64,000 nucleotides of DNA, taken from NCBI GenBank assembly GCA_003169845.1, contig PNAG01000017.1:62001-126000 (forward strand). The letters run 5' to 3'. Source of the DNA: Candidatus Dormiibacterota bacterium. GTDB taxonomy: Bacteria; Chloroflexota; Dormibacteria; Dormibacterales; Dormibacteraceae. Positions 49,078 to 57,760 of the stretch are shown here, in pieces (position 1 is the first letter of the stretch; every line of letters begins with the position of its first letter). Position numbers and translations under genes: made by a program. The notes under the pieces were generated by a model. The model made no database searches. It was not told the origin of the DNA and worked only from the letters and a program-made list of their open reading frames with translations.

Positions 49078-49164
49078 TTAGTTCGCGCGCGCCCCCGTTC
49101 GTCCGAAGCCAATAAGGCCCAGGAGTCCAAGGAGGAGTACGAGGGTGCGGGGTGAGGTGACCAT
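49078..49164 (-). CDS. leader peptide of the ilvB operon, Leu/Val/Ile-rich
   Basis: A 28-residue frame from ATG 49164 reads MVTSPRTLVLLLGLLGLIGF and then a basic end. Six leucines, one valine and one isoleucine are packed in 11 residues (TLVLLLGLLGLI), the mark of branched-chain amino acid attenuation peptides. It stops 26 bp before a hairpin with a T-rich flank, and ilvB follows. When charged tRNA-Leu, -Val or -Ile is scarce, ribosome stalling in this stretch would let the operon be transcribed. A TAATAT -10 box lies 11 nt upstream. The mechanism is inferred from this layout. Confidence 0.7.
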   Translation of the reverse strand: MVTSPRTLVLLLGLLGLIGFGRTGARAN

Positions 49165-49175
49165 GTGGACTTTGC

Positions 49176-49181
49176 ATATTA
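49176..49181 (-). promoter_or_regulatory. -10 box of the ilvB leader transcript
   Basis: TAATAT on the minus strand ends 11 nt before the leader peptide ATG. A -35 is not clear. The 93-bp gap to leuC (49165-49257) also holds the leuC promoter, with a possible TAGAGT at 49241-49246. Confidence 0.5.
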
Positions 49182-49257
49182 ACGAGCGGGACGGCCCTTT
49201 GGTTGTGCCCGAGACACAAATTTCGGCCCCAGGCGTTGCGTAGAGTTGTCGTTCCCA

Positions 49258-50634
49258 ATGCCCAGGACAATCGCTCAGAAGCTGTGGGACGCCCACGTGG
49301 TACGCGTCGCCCCGGGCGAACCCGACCTGCTCTACGTCGACCTTCACCTCGTCCACGAGGTCACCTCGCCGCAGGCTTTCGAGGGGCTGCGCCTTTCCGG
49401 CCGGCATGTCAGGAGACCGGATCTCACCCTGGCGACGATGGACCACAACGTGCCGACGAAGGGAGGGATCAAGGCGGCCGACGACCTCTCCAGGCGCCAG
49501 ATGGAGCTCCTGGCGGAGAACTGCAAGCGTGAGGCCATCCCCCTGTATCAGATCGGCAGCCGCCACCAGGGCATCGTGCACGTGATCGGACCGGAGCTCG
49601 GGCTCACGCAGCCCGGGATGGTGATCGTGTGCGGCGATTCGCACACCTCGACCCATGGAGCGTTTGGGGCGCTGGCCTTCGGGATCGGGACCTCTGAGGT
49701 GGAGCTGGTGCTCGCGACCCAGTGCCTGCCCCAGAAGCGCCTGGGCGACCTCGCAGTGACCGTGTCGGGCGAGCTTCCGCTGGGCGTGACGGCGAAGGAC
49801 ATCGTGCTGGGGGTCATCGGCCGGACCGGTATCTCCCAGGGTCAGGGCCACCTGGTCGAGTACCGGGGCTCGGCGATCCGCGCGCTTTCGATGGAAGGCC
49901 GGATGACTGTCTGCAACATGTCGATCGAGTGGGGTGCCAAGGCGGGGATGATCGCCCCGGACGACACGACCTTCGCCTACCTGCACGGCCGTCCGAGCGC
50001 GCCGAAGGGCGCGGCCTGGGAGGCCGCCCTGGATTACTGGCGCTCGCTCACGTCCGACGAGGGCGCGTCATTCGACGGCGAGACCTCGATCGACGCCTCG
50101 CAGCTGGAGCCGCACGTCACGTGGGGCACGAACCCGGGCCAGGTGGTGCCGGTCACCGGGCGGGTACCTCAGCCCAGGTCCGACACTGACGAACGCGCGC
50201 TGAAGTACATGGACCTGGTGCCGGGCACTGCGCTTGCCGATATCGCGATCGATCGGGTGTTCATCGGCTCGTGCACCAACGCACGGATCGAGGACCTGCG
50301 CGCGGCCGCGAGCGTGATTCGTGGCCGGCACGTCCACCCTAAGGTGCGCGCGATGGTCGTGCCGGGCTCCATGACCGTGAAGCGGGCAGCCGAGGACGAA
50401 GGGCTGGACCTCGTGTTCAAGGCCGCGGGATTCGAGTGGCGCAACGCGGGCTGCTCGATGTGCCTGGGCATGAACACCGACATCCTGGCCCCGGGTGAGA
50501 GATGCGCTTCGACCTCCAACCGGAACTTCGAAGGACGCCAGGGCTCGGGCGGCCGTACTCATTTGATGAGCCCGCCGATGGCCGCTGCCGCGGCAGTGAC
50601 GGGCCACGTCGTGGACGTGCGGGAGCTGCTCTAG
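49258..50634 (+). CDS. leuC: 3-isopropylmalate dehydratase large subunit
   Basis: The 458-residue protein is a full aconitase-family LeuC with the three 4Fe-4S ligands ([11 protein letters not shown] and [10 protein letters not shown]), [26 protein letters not shown] and [10 protein letters not shown]. It isomerises 2-isopropylmalate to 3-isopropylmalate with LeuD. ATG 49258 is preferred; TTG at 49246 adds four residues. It is divergent from the ilvB operon and shares the control region. The stop TAG overlaps the start of leuD by one base. Confidence 0.97.
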   Translation: MPRTIAQKLWDAHVVRVAPGEPDLLYVDLHLVHEVTSPQAFEGLRLSGRHVRRPDLTLATMDHNVPTKGGIKAADDLSRRQMELLAENCKREAIPLYQIGSRHQGIVHVIGPELGLTQPGMVIVCGDSHTSTHGAFGALAFGIGTSEVELVLATQCLPQKRLGDLAVTVSGELPLGVTAKDIVLGVIGRTGISQGQGHLVEYRGSAIRALSMEGRMTVCNMSIEWGAKAGMIAPDDTTFAYLHGRPSAPKGAAWEAALDYWRSLTSDEGASFDGETSIDASQLEPHVTWGTNPGQVVPVTGRVPQPRSDTDERALKYMDLVPGTALADIAIDRVFIGSCTNARIEDLRAAASVIRGRHVHPKVRAMVVPGSMTVKRAAEDEGLDLVFKAAGFEWRNAGCSMCLGMNTDILAPGERCASTSNRNFEGRQGSGGRTHLMSPPMAAAAAVTGHVVDVRELL

Positions 50635-51221
50635 TGGATCCGGTCTCCCGCGTCACCGGGCGCATGGCGCCGATTGACCGCGCGGACGTCGATACCGACC
50701 AGATCATCCCGAAGCAGTTCTTGAAGCGAATCGAGCGGACCGGCTACGGCCCGTTCTTGTTCTTCGACTGGCGGGCGGGGGGCGATTTCGTGCTGGACAA
50801 GCCGGAGCACGCCGGCGCCTCGGTCCTGGTGACCGGCGCGAACTTCGGGTGCGGCTCGTCGCGCGAGCACGCGCCGTGGGCGCTGCGCGATTTCGGATTC
50901 AAAGCGATCATCGCGCCGAGCTTTGCGGACATCTTTCTGGCCAACTGCTTCAAGACGGGATTGCTCGCGGTAACGCTGCCGGACCGGCAGGTGCGTCACC
51001 TGATCGACCTGGCCGCGGAGGATCCGGCGGCGCAGGTGACCGTCGACCTCGAGACGCAGGAGGTGCGAGGCGAGGGCTTCGCCTACGGGTTCGCCGTCGA
51101 CCCGTTCTCGCGCGAGTGCTTGCTCGGCGGGCTGGACGAGATCGGGCTGGTCGAGAAGCATTTGTCGGAGATAGGGGCGTACGAGTCCCACCGGCAGGAG
51201 TGGTTGCCGGCGGTCAAGTAG
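50634..51221 (+). CDS. leuD: 3-isopropylmalate dehydratase small subunit
   Basis: The 195-residue protein has the swivel domain with DVDTDQIIPKQFLKRIERTGYGPFLFFDWR, the substrate loop GANFGCGSSREHAPWALRDFGFKAIIAPSFADIFLANCFKTGLL and the usual C-terminal part. It pairs with LeuC. GTG 50634 overlaps the leuC stop (TAGTG). No leuB gene follows; it must lie elsewhere. Confidence 0.95.
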   Translation: MDPVSRVTGRMAPIDRADVDTDQIIPKQFLKRIERTGYGPFLFFDWRAGGDFVLDKPEHAGASVLVTGANFGCGSSREHAPWALRDFGFKAIIAPSFADIFLANCFKTGLLAVTLPDRQVRHLIDLAAEDPAAQVTVDLETQEVRGEGFAYGFAVDPFSRECLLGGLDEIGLVEKHLSEIGAYESHRQEWLPAVK

Positions 51222-51267
51222 GCGTTTCTTCGGCTGGCGCTTGGCACCCGCCCGTCGCGGGGCCTTT

Positions 51268-51343
51268 GAAACCCGCATTCGCCAGTCCTCAGCGGGTATG
51301 CGCCGGGCCGGAAACCCGCATCCGCCAGTCCGTTGCGGGTTAT
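51268..51343. repeat. two tandem hairpin-forming repeats
   Basis: Two copies of about 32 bp with the pattern GAAACCCGCAT-CGCCAGTCC-GCGGGT-AT lie at 51268-51299 and 51311-51343. In each, ACCCGC and GCGGGT can pair across the conserved CGCCAGTCC, so each copy forms a hairpin. They sit in the gap between leuD and the convergent ilvD. The rest of this 278-bp gap has no gene. Confidence 0.6.
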
Positions 51344-51499
51344 ACCGCTGTCCAAGGTCGTGGGGTCGCCCCCCGGAAGGCACACCCCAGGCGGGGCCCT
51401 CCCTACCGTTTTGGCTTCCCTCCCCCAAGCCGTCGCACCAAACCAGCGCCCAGATTGACTTTTGGTTCTGCGGAGGTCAACCCTGCCTGTAAAGGCCGG

Positions 51500-53167
51500 C
51501 TACGGCTTGAGCATCGCTCCTTCGGAGGCTGAGCCCACCAGGAGCGCGTAACGAGCCAGCACTCCTTTGCGATAGTGCGGCTCCGGCGGCGACCAGCTCT
51601 TCAGGCGCGCTTCGATGTCGACCCCTTCGACCGCCAGGCGGCGGCTGTCCACGTCCATGACGATCACGTCGCCATCCTCCAGCGCGGCGAGCGGCCCGCC
51701 CACCGCCGCCTCCGGTGCGACATGCCCGACCATCAGCCCCTGCGTCGCTCCCGAGAACCTCCCGTCCGTGACCATCGCCACCGAATCGCCGAGACCCTCG
51801 CCAACGATTGCGGCCGTCACCTGCAGCATCTCGCGCATACCGGGCCCACCCTTCGGTCCTTCGTACCTGATCACGACCGTGTCCCCCGGCTTGATCCGGC
51901 CGGCGTACACCGCGGCGAACGCATCCTCCTCTCGGTTGAAGACCCGAGCCGGACCGCGATGCGAGGTGGGCGTGTGCTGCGTGATCTTGACCACCGCTCC
52001 GTCAGGAGCAAGGTTTCCGCGCAGCACCACGAGGCCGCCCTCCGCGCGCAGCGGTCGCGAAAGCGGCGCCACGACCTCCTGGCCGGCCGTTTCCGTCACC
52101 GACTCGCACTCCTCGCCGAGCGAGCGTCCGGTCACGGTCAGCGCGTCCCCGTCGATGTAGCCCCCTTCGATGAGGCGCCGCGTCAGGAGCGCGATGCCTC
52201 CGGCACGGTGCAGCTCCACCGCGGCAAATCGCCCGCCCGGCTTGAGGTCGCACAGCAAAGGGGTGCGGCGGCTGATCCGGTCGATTTCGTCGATCGCCAG
52301 GTCCACCCCGACCTCGCGCGCCAGCGCAAGCAGGTGCAGCACCGCGTTGGTCGAGCCACCGCTGGCCGCGACGGCGGCGATCGCGTTGTCGAACGCGAGA
52401 CGCGTGAGGATGCGCGAGGGCCGCAGGTCCTCCTCGAGCGCGTTCATGACCACGCGGCCCATGGTCTCGGCCGCGCGGTGCTTGCTTGGATCCATCGCCG
52501 GGATCGAGTTGAAGCCGACCGGCGACAGGCCGATCACCTCCATGACCATCGACATGGTGTTCGCGGTGTACTGGCCGCCGCACGCACCTGCCCCTGGGCA
52601 TGCCACCCCTTCGAGCTCGGCGAGATCCGCGTCGCTGATCTTGCCGGCCGCAGCCGCGCCGATCGCCTCGTATACGTCACCGACCGCAACCTGCCGGCCG
52701 CGAAACATGCCCGCCATGATCGAGCCGCCATAGAGGAGCAGGCCCGGGCGATCAAGGCGTGCCAGCGCGATGGCAGAGGCGGGAATGGTCTTGTCGCACG
52801 CGCACAGGGTGCACATCGCGTCGAACATGTGGCCGCGCCCGACGAGCTCGATGGAGTCGGCGATCACCTCGCGGCTGACCAGCGAGGTCTTCATCCCCTC
52901 GGTGCCCATCGTGATGCCATCGGAAATCGCGATGGTGTTGAACTCCATCGGGTTGGCGCCGGCCGCCCGGATGCCCGACTTTAGAGGGACGGCGAGGTCG
53001 CGCAGCCCGAAGTTGCACGGCATGGTCTCGGTCCAGACGTTCGACACCCCGACGAACGGCTTGTCGATGTCGGCGTTGGTCAGACCGATCGCATGAAGAA
53101 AAGAGCGCGCGGCGGCGCGGTCGCGTCCCTGATACAGGGTGCGGCTGGGCAGCTCACGGCCGGGCAT
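51500..53167 (-). CDS. ilvD: dihydroxy-acid dehydratase
   Basis: The 555-residue protein has the Fe-S cysteines of the family (MPCNFG, MCTLCACDKTIPA, GVACPGAGACGGQYTANTMSMVMEVIGLS) and the C-terminal RFSGATQGLMVGHVAPEA block. It dehydrates dihydroxyisovalerate and dihydroxymethylvalerate. ATG 53167 is preceded by TAAACT ending 7 nt upstream, so the mRNA is probably leaderless. The gene is convergent with leuCD and is transcribed separately from the ilvB operon. Confidence 0.97.
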   Translation of the reverse strand: MPGRELPSRTLYQGRDRAAARSFLHAIGLTNADIDKPFVGVSNVWTETMPCNFGLRDLAVPLKSGIRAAGANPMEFNTIAISDGITMGTEGMKTSLVSREVIADSIELVGRGHMFDAMCTLCACDKTIPASAIALARLDRPGLLLYGGSIMAGMFRGRQVAVGDVYEAIGAAAAGKISDADLAELEGVACPGAGACGGQYTANTMSMVMEVIGLSPVGFNSIPAMDPSKHRAAETMGRVVMNALEEDLRPSRILTRLAFDNAIAAVAASGGSTNAVLHLLALAREVGVDLAIDEIDRISRRTPLLCDLKPGGRFAAVELHRAGGIALLTRRLIEGGYIDGDALTVTGRSLGEECESVTETAGQEVVAPLSRPLRAEGGLVVLRGNLAPDGAVVKITQHTPTSHRGPARVFNREEDAFAAVYAGRIKPGDTVVIRYEGPKGGPGMREMLQVTAAIVGEGLGDSVAMVTDGRFSGATQGLMVGHVAPEAAVGGPLAALEDGDVIVMDVDSRRLAVEGVDIEARLKSWSPPEPHYRKGVLARYALLVGSASEGAMLKP

Positions 53168-53174
53168 GCTGCGA

Positions 53175-53180
53175 AGTTTA
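53175..53180 (-). promoter_or_regulatory. -10 box for a leaderless ilvD transcript
   Basis: TAAACT on the minus strand ends 7 nt before ATG 53167. Confidence 0.5.
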
Positions 53181-53242
53181 TCCGGACGCCAGCGCCCCCA
53201 CCCTGCCCTGCGCGCAAGCGGCGATCAGGCCGGCCACGTACT

Positions 53243-54031
53243 TCATCGCACCCTTCGGGATTGTAGGCTCGCCAGGTCGATCTGATCTGCGCGCTGCTCT
53301 CCGCCAAACCACCGGACGAACACGGCGATCGCCACGACCGCAAGCGTCGCTTTGCCGAGGATCATCAACACGGCGCCGGCCACGGTCTGGTCGATCAGTG
53401 GCGAGAGGGATGAGATGAGACGCGGTGCGTGGGTGTAGTACTCGTAAAACGGCACGCGCGAGAAGATGAGGGCGAGGGCGACTCCGTCTTGCGGAAGCGT
53501 CGCCACCAGCATGTAGAGGAGCTTGGCCGCGGGCGACATGTTCCAGCGCGCGCGAGCTGACGTGGCTTCGAGCATTGGCCAGTACATCAGCAGGCCGGCC
53601 GCGATGAACATCACATGCTCGATCGCGTGCAGCCATCCCGAGTACAGCGTGGCGTCATACAGCGCGGGGACATGCCACACGACCATCACCAGCCCGGCGA
53701 TCACCAGCGCCGGCACCGGCTCGGTGATGGCGCGGACGCCCGGCACCCGCACAATCCTCCCCACCATCTGAGGAGACAGGCCCAGCAGCATAAGCGGTGG
53801 CGCGACGAAACCCAGGAGGACGTGCTGCAGCATGTGGACGCTGTCCAGGTAGTAGTCGCTGATCGTGTCGAGCGGTGTCTCGAGGGCGACCCATAAGGTC
53901 ACCAGCCCTAGACCGAAGTAAAGAGTGTGCTTCCGCTGTGCATCGTCCACCGAACCCGCGAGCCAGGCGTGCCCGAGGAAAAGGACCACGAGGCCGGCAT
54001 ACACAGTCGGATCCACAGGCCAGCCGATCAC
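53243..54031 (-). CDS. CtaG-type cytochrome c oxidase assembly factor
   Basis: The 262-residue protein has seven membrane helices and the caa3_CtaG pattern: DSVHMLQHVLLGFVAPPLMLLG, VPALVIAGLVMVVWHVPALYDATL, HAIEHVMFIAAGLLMYWPML and a late LPQDGVALALIF stretch. The conserved histidines (HMLQH, WHVP, HAIEH) are likely copper ligands for building the oxidase copper centres. GTG 54031 overlaps the VKOR stop (GTGA). It ends the seven-gene envelope operon that begins with lgt. Confidence 0.85.
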   Translation of the reverse strand: MIGWPVDPTVYAGLVVLFLGHAWLAGSVDDAQRKHTLYFGLGLVTLWVALETPLDTISDYYLDSVHMLQHVLLGFVAPPLMLLGLSPQMVGRIVRVPGVRAITEPVPALVIAGLVMVVWHVPALYDATLYSGWLHAIEHVMFIAAGLLMYWPMLEATSARARWNMSPAAKLLYMLVATLPQDGVALALIFSRVPFYEYYTHAPRLISSLSPLIDQTVAGAVLMILGKATLAVVAIAVFVRWFGGEQRADQIDLASLQSRRVR

Positions 54032-54456
54032 GACCTCACCCTGGTGCCGTTCCGACTCGTCAGCGCAACCAGGAAGATCACCAGCACCAGGACGTGCGCG
54101 GCGGAGCACCAGGTACAGATCGCGCCGAGCTGGACGATCTCGACATAGATGAGGAACAGCACCGTGAGCAGGCCAAGGGCAGACCACCCGAGCTGTAGCC
54201 GAGCGAGGCCCTCGCTGCGGGCGATCAGCCCCGCCGCCAAGAGTGCGCTCACCGCAAACCAGACGATCCCCGCCGCCGATGTCGGGATGGCGGACCCGCC
54301 GATTACTCCGTACCGGCTGGACAGCACCTGTTCGCAGCTGATCACCCCGTTCGCCGGGCAGACCAGGGGGATCGTCGAGTAGTGCACCACGGTCAGGTAA
54401 AGCGAGATACCCAGGCCGGCCAGGCTGGCGACCAGCGCCAGCGCTTGCAGCCTCAC
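54028..54456 (-). CDS. vitamin K epoxide reductase (VKOR) family protein
   Basis: The 142-residue protein has four membrane helices, the loop cysteine pair (LVCPANGVISCEQVLSSRYG) and the CxxC active site in AICTWCSAAH. Bacterial VKOR reoxidises a periplasmic thiol oxidase and passes electrons to quinones, so it drives disulfide formation. The GTG start abuts the stop of the DUF929 gene. The pair VKOR-DUF929 suggests that the DUF929 protein is its thioredoxin-like partner. Confidence 0.9.
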   Translation of the reverse strand: MRLQALALVASLAGLGISLYLTVVHYSTIPLVCPANGVISCEQVLSSRYGVIGGSAIPTSAAGIVWFAVSALLAAGLIARSEGLARLQLGWSALGLLTVLFLIYVEIVQLGAICTWCSAAHVLVLVIFLVALTSRNGTRVRS

Positions 54457-55302
54457 CTAGCCGAGTTTCTGTTCTATGGCCTGGATCGCGGACGAGGAGC
54501 ACACCGTCGCCGGCTGGTCGGCGGTCAGCCGGCAGATGGCGGCCGTGACGAGGTTCGCTGACCCAAGGATTGCCTTCGCCTGCGGCGAGCTCGACTGAGC
54601 CAGCGAGTCCGCGACCGCCTGCCAGCTCATCCCGCTCAGCACGTCGGGCAGGTACATGGCGCCGTTGAATGCGTACCGATTGCCAAAATCAACAAACGGT
54701 ATCGAGCCGGAGGTGTCGTACTGGTTGACGAGGGCCTGCTGAGCCGAGGTCGGAGTCTCCAGGGGGTTGCGGTTGCGGTCTGTCGTCTCGACCGAGACGA
54801 AGTCGACGTACTGACTGGTGTACGTCGCGCCGTGGAACGTGAAGGTAGGGGTGTTGGCGTAGACGTCGGTCGATGAGGAGGACGTGGTCTTCAGGCCGGA
54901 GAACGTCCCGAACCGTGACAGGGCGATGATCATCGGCCACCTCTCGGCCGCGCAGTACGGGCAGTACTCGGCTCCCAGGTAGAACACCTCGGGGTGACCG
55001 TTCGGGCCCGTCTGCGGAGTCCCCGATACGCGCTTGATCAGGTTGTTGGCGGAGCCGGTACCGACGGCATCCAGCTCCGACGCGGGGAGGCTCGTGATGC
55101 TCGAAATCACCAGCTGCGTCGCGTCCACAGTCAGCGGAGGGGGTGCGACCGGGGTCGTGTACCACCTGATGACCAGGAAGGCGACCACCAGCAGCGCGAT
55201 GCCGGCCACCACCGCCACCGGGGCGACCCAGGAGGGAGTGCGCGACACCGGCTTGCGCATCGACCGCGAGACGGGTGGCCGCTTCGCTGCGGGCCGGCTC
55301 AT
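54457..55302 (-). CDS. DUF929 thioredoxin-like membrane protein
   Basis: The 281-residue product has a basic cytoplasmic N-terminus, one membrane helix ([21 protein letters not shown], about 25-45) and an extracytoplasmic thioredoxin-like domain with the redox motif [21 protein letters not shown]. Two more cysteines lie near the C-terminus ([15 protein letters not shown]), a spacing that would allow a second disulfide. It probably oxidises exported proteins and is recharged by the VKOR protein encoded next. It overlaps its upstream neighbour by ATGA. Confidence 0.85.
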   Translation of the reverse strand: MSRPAAKRPPVSRSMRKPVSRTPSWVAPVAVVAGIALLVVAFLVIRWYTTPVAPPPLTVDATQLVISSITSLPASELDAVGTGSANNLIKRVSGTPQTGPNGHPEVFYLGAEYCPYCAAERWPMIIALSRFGTFSGLKTTSSSSTDVYANTPTFTFHGATYTSQYVDFVSVETTDRNRNPLETPTSAQQALVNQYDTSGSIPFVDFGNRYAFNGAMYLPDVLSGMSWQAVADSLAQSSSPQAKAILGSANLVTAAICRLTADQPATVCSSSAIQAIEQKLG

Positions 55303-56696
55303 CCTGTCTCTCTCGTGATGGGCTGGGCCAGGATCCAGAGGCTGGTCATGGTGTACATCACCATCAGGATCAGCATGGGGTACTGGCTGAGCAATGCGCG
55401 CTGGGCCGTGCGGAAACGCTCACCCGCCCGCAGATGGGCGAGGTACACCGCAATGACGTGGCCGAGGACGATCAGCACCACCTGGGCATACCAGACCGTC
55501 GACGCCTGGGCGAGCGCAAAGCTTGGTGTGAACCCGGCCACCGCGGGCCAGAGGTGCCAGCCTTTCTGGAGCGGGTCGTTGAGCAGCGGGATGAGGCCCT
55601 GGGACTGCACGACCACGTAGCTGTAGTTGTGGGCGGCGTTGTAGACGAGGGCGATGGGCACCAGCGTCAGCGCGAAGGCGGAGACTGTCGCCTTCAAATC
55701 CACATTGCGCCTGCCGAGCCAGACGACGAGCTCCATGAAGGTGATGAACACGAGCAGAAAGGCAATGGAAAGCAATAGCAAGCCGAGGGTCTTGACGAAG
55801 AAGAATCCGAACGCGCCCATCGGCAGCCAGATCGGCTCGAGCGCAACGGTGAAGTCCTGCCACGAAGGCGTGGCGAGGATGCCGTCGAAGGCGAGGGTCG
55901 ACAGCATGAGGATCACGAAGACGACGCGGTCCCAGCCGGTCGGCGACGGCTTGAGCAGCCCAACGCCCCACGGCCGCAGGTAGACCATGCTGATCCGGCC
56001 CGATTCGTCGCGCTCAGCCTCGACCGGGCTGAAGCGGCCGACGATTCCGAAGAGGACGGTGAAGGCCTCGCAGTGTTCCAGCCACTCGTCGCGGCCGAAC
56101 AGGAACATCCCTGTGAGGGTCACGGCCGAATAGATGATCGCGAGGACCGCGACGAGCCACGGCCGGTTGGCCATGCCGGTGGTGAGCTCGAGGCAGGCGA
56201 ACGACAGGTAGGCCGCGGCCGCAGGCCAAACCCCCACATTGGGCAGCTTCCACACCGGCGCAAGGTGGACGAGCCTGTTGACGCCGTCATAGATGGCGGT
56301 CCACGGGTTGACGAGGTACCAGAGATTTCCGACGAGCCCCGAGACGATGAAGAGCCCGGCCCAGAAATAGATCCAGACGAGGTACTCGGCCGGGTTGTAC
56401 AGCGGGTTGGAGGAGCCGAAAAGGCCGGTGATGACGACGGCGAGCAGGCCCGCGATCCCGCTGACGCCGCCTACGATTCGCGGCCATGGCGTGCGCGCGA
56501 TCGACGTGAGGATGGGCACCGCACGCCGCGGGTACTGGAGCGCCTTCGCCCCCACCTGGTCGCCGGTGAAAAGGACCACGAGCACGAACGAGATGACGAC
56601 CACGCCGGCCGCCGCATATAGATAGAGAGCGAGCGAGATGGGAAGGTCATAGCGCGCTCCGAAGCCGTGGAGGTGGATTCCGAGCGCGGGGATCAT
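55299..56696 (-). CDS. multi-spanning membrane protein of unknown function
   Basis: The 465-residue protein has about 11-12 predicted membrane helices. Conserved-looking features are [20 protein letters not shown] at the start, [12 protein letters not shown] with NLWYLVNPW in the middle, and [32 protein letters not shown] before the last helices. I do not recognise the family. It overlaps the cupredoxin-like gene (ATGA) and the DUF929 gene (ATGA), so it belongs to the maturation operon. ATG 56696 lies at the first helix and is favoured by the overlap; the open frame beyond it is not coding. Confidence 0.7.
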   Translation of the reverse strand: MIPALGIHLHGFGARYDLPISLALYLYAAAGVVVISFVLVVLFTGDQVGAKALQYPRRAVPILTSIARTPWPRIVGGVSGIAGLLAVVITGLFGSSNPLYNPAEYLVWIYFWAGLFIVSGLVGNLWYLVNPWTAIYDGVNRLVHLAPVWKLPNVGVWPAAAAYLSFACLELTTGMANRPWLVAVLAIIYSAVTLTGMFLFGRDEWLEHCEAFTVLFGIVGRFSPVEAERDESGRISMVYLRPWGVGLLKPSPTGWDRVVFVILMLSTLAFDGILATPSWQDFTVALEPIWLPMGAFGFFFVKTLGLLLLSIAFLLVFITFMELVVWLGRRNVDLKATVSAFALTLVPIALVYNAAHNYSYVVVQSQGLIPLLNDPLQKGWHLWPAVAGFTPSFALAQASTVWYAQVVLIVLGHVIAVYLAHLRAGERFRTAQRALLSQYPMLILMVMYTMTSLWILAQPITRETG

Positions 56697-57085
56697 GGGC
56701 TCACGACCAGGGCGCCGAGCGGGGTGCTCGTGCTCTCCCATTCGATGATGCAGTCGCACGTGTTGACGGCTTTGAAGGTGTGGCTGACCGTCTGGCCTGC
56801 CCTGGTATTGAAGGCGATGTCGTACACGTGAAGGTGAACCTCGCCATCCGTGTCGCTGGTGATGTTGATCGTCACGGTGTCGTTCTGATTGGCGGATAGG
56901 GTGCTGGGCGACAGGCAATTGCCTGGGAAAGGGTCTGTACAGTCCATCGACCTGGCACCCATGACGGTGACATTGAAGGTCAGGTTACGGCCCCCGTGAC
57001 GCTGGCCGGCCAGGATGATGACGCCGCCGACCACAACGAAAACCGCGAGCACGCCGATGGCGATGGCGAGACGAGCACGACTCAT
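56693..57085 (-). CDS. cupredoxin-like membrane-anchored protein
   Basis: The 130-residue product has one N-terminal membrane helix (ARLAIAIGVLAVFVVVGGVIIL) and a beta-sandwich with NQNDTVTINITSDTDGEVHLHVYD and a C-terminal GALVVSP strand. Two histidines (HLH) remain, but the usual Cys-x-His-x-Met copper loop is replaced by NTCDCIIEWESTSTP. It may bind copper with a different site or have lost it. The best ribosome site of the region, AAAGGAGG, lies 5 nt before ATG 57085. Confidence 0.65.
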   Translation of the reverse strand: MSRARLAIAIGVLAVFVVVGGVIILAGQRHGGRNLTFNVTVMGARSMDCTDPFPGNCLSPSTLSANQNDTVTINITSDTDGEVHLHVYDIAFNTRAGQTVSHTFKAVNTCDCIIEWESTSTPLGALVVSP

Positions 57086-57127
57086 TTTTCCTCCTTTAGA
57101 TTTGTGCGCGCGTGAGCGCGCGTGCGA

Positions 57128-57760
57128 TCAGCTAGACCTGAGGCGCACGGAGGAGGGCGGGCCGCGCTTGGCGAGCGATGCGCCCGCGACCGGCCTGAGC
57201 ACGAGATGGCGGCGGCCGTAGCCCCACAAAGGGATTGCCACCGCCACGGGTGAAACCCGAGCCGGCGGCGCAGCAATGGCAACTCGGATCTCGCTGATGG
57301 CAGACTCAAACCTGAGCAGCAGCCACTTGAACGCGAGGGCGCCGAGGGCCGCCACCGGCAGCTGGCCCACCGTGCCCAGAAGAAGAATGTGAGGAGCCGA
57401 GGCGACCGCCGCACCTGCTGCCAGCGACTCGACCGTTTCCTGCAATCCGAAGCAGGCCATCAGGATCGTGAACATCAGCGCCAGCAAGCTCACGTAGGAA
57501 GGACCGCCCGCCGGCCTGGCAGCGAGACCGCCGGCCACGAACCTGGACGCGCCGATGACCAGGAGGCTCGCCAGGAGCGCCGCGGCCCCGAAGCCAAGGC
57601 CTGTCTTGACGAGCATCGGAAAGTAGGCGTGAGCGCCGGTGCTCTGGACCGTCTGCGCGGCGGAGCCGAACTGCAGCTGATACACCAGCAGGTGGCCCAG
57701 CTGCGACAGGAGGACGCCGAATCCGGCCAGCGCCCCGCCCATCTTCAGGGAGCGGTTCAC
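57128..57760 (-). CDS. five- to six-helix membrane protein of unknown function
   Basis: The 210-residue protein starts at GTG 57760, overlapping the lgt stop (GTGA). It has membrane helices at about 8-28, 49-70, 87-105, 116-133 and 135-150, and a basic C-terminus. One conserved-looking feature is SQLGHLLVYQLQFG with a membrane histidine. I do not recognise the family. A palindrome GCGCGC-GTGA-GCGCGC (57107-57122) lies in the 42-bp gap after it and might slow or stop transcription before the cupredoxin-like gene. Confidence 0.6.
   Translation of the reverse strand: MNRSLKMGGALAGFGVLLSQLGHLLVYQLQFGSAAQTVQSTGAHAYFPMLVKTGLGFGAAALLASLLVIGASRFVAGGLAARPAGGPSYVSLLALMFTILMACFGLQETVESLAAGAAVASAPHILLLGTVGQLPVAALGALAFKWLLLRFESAISEIRVAIAAPPARVSPVAVAIPLWGYGRRHLVLRPVAGASLAKRGPPSSVRLRSS

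Noticed and set aside
53740-53780. Fourth copy of the CCTCCCC palindrome family
   Set aside because: CCTCCCCACCATCTGAGGAG has only one matching arm; the second arm is too different.
57107-57122. GCGCGC-GTGA-GCGCGC palindrome as intrinsic terminator
   Set aside because: It forms a strong hairpin, but no T tract follows on either strand and the downstream gene seems to belong to the same operon. Recorded only as a possible pause site.
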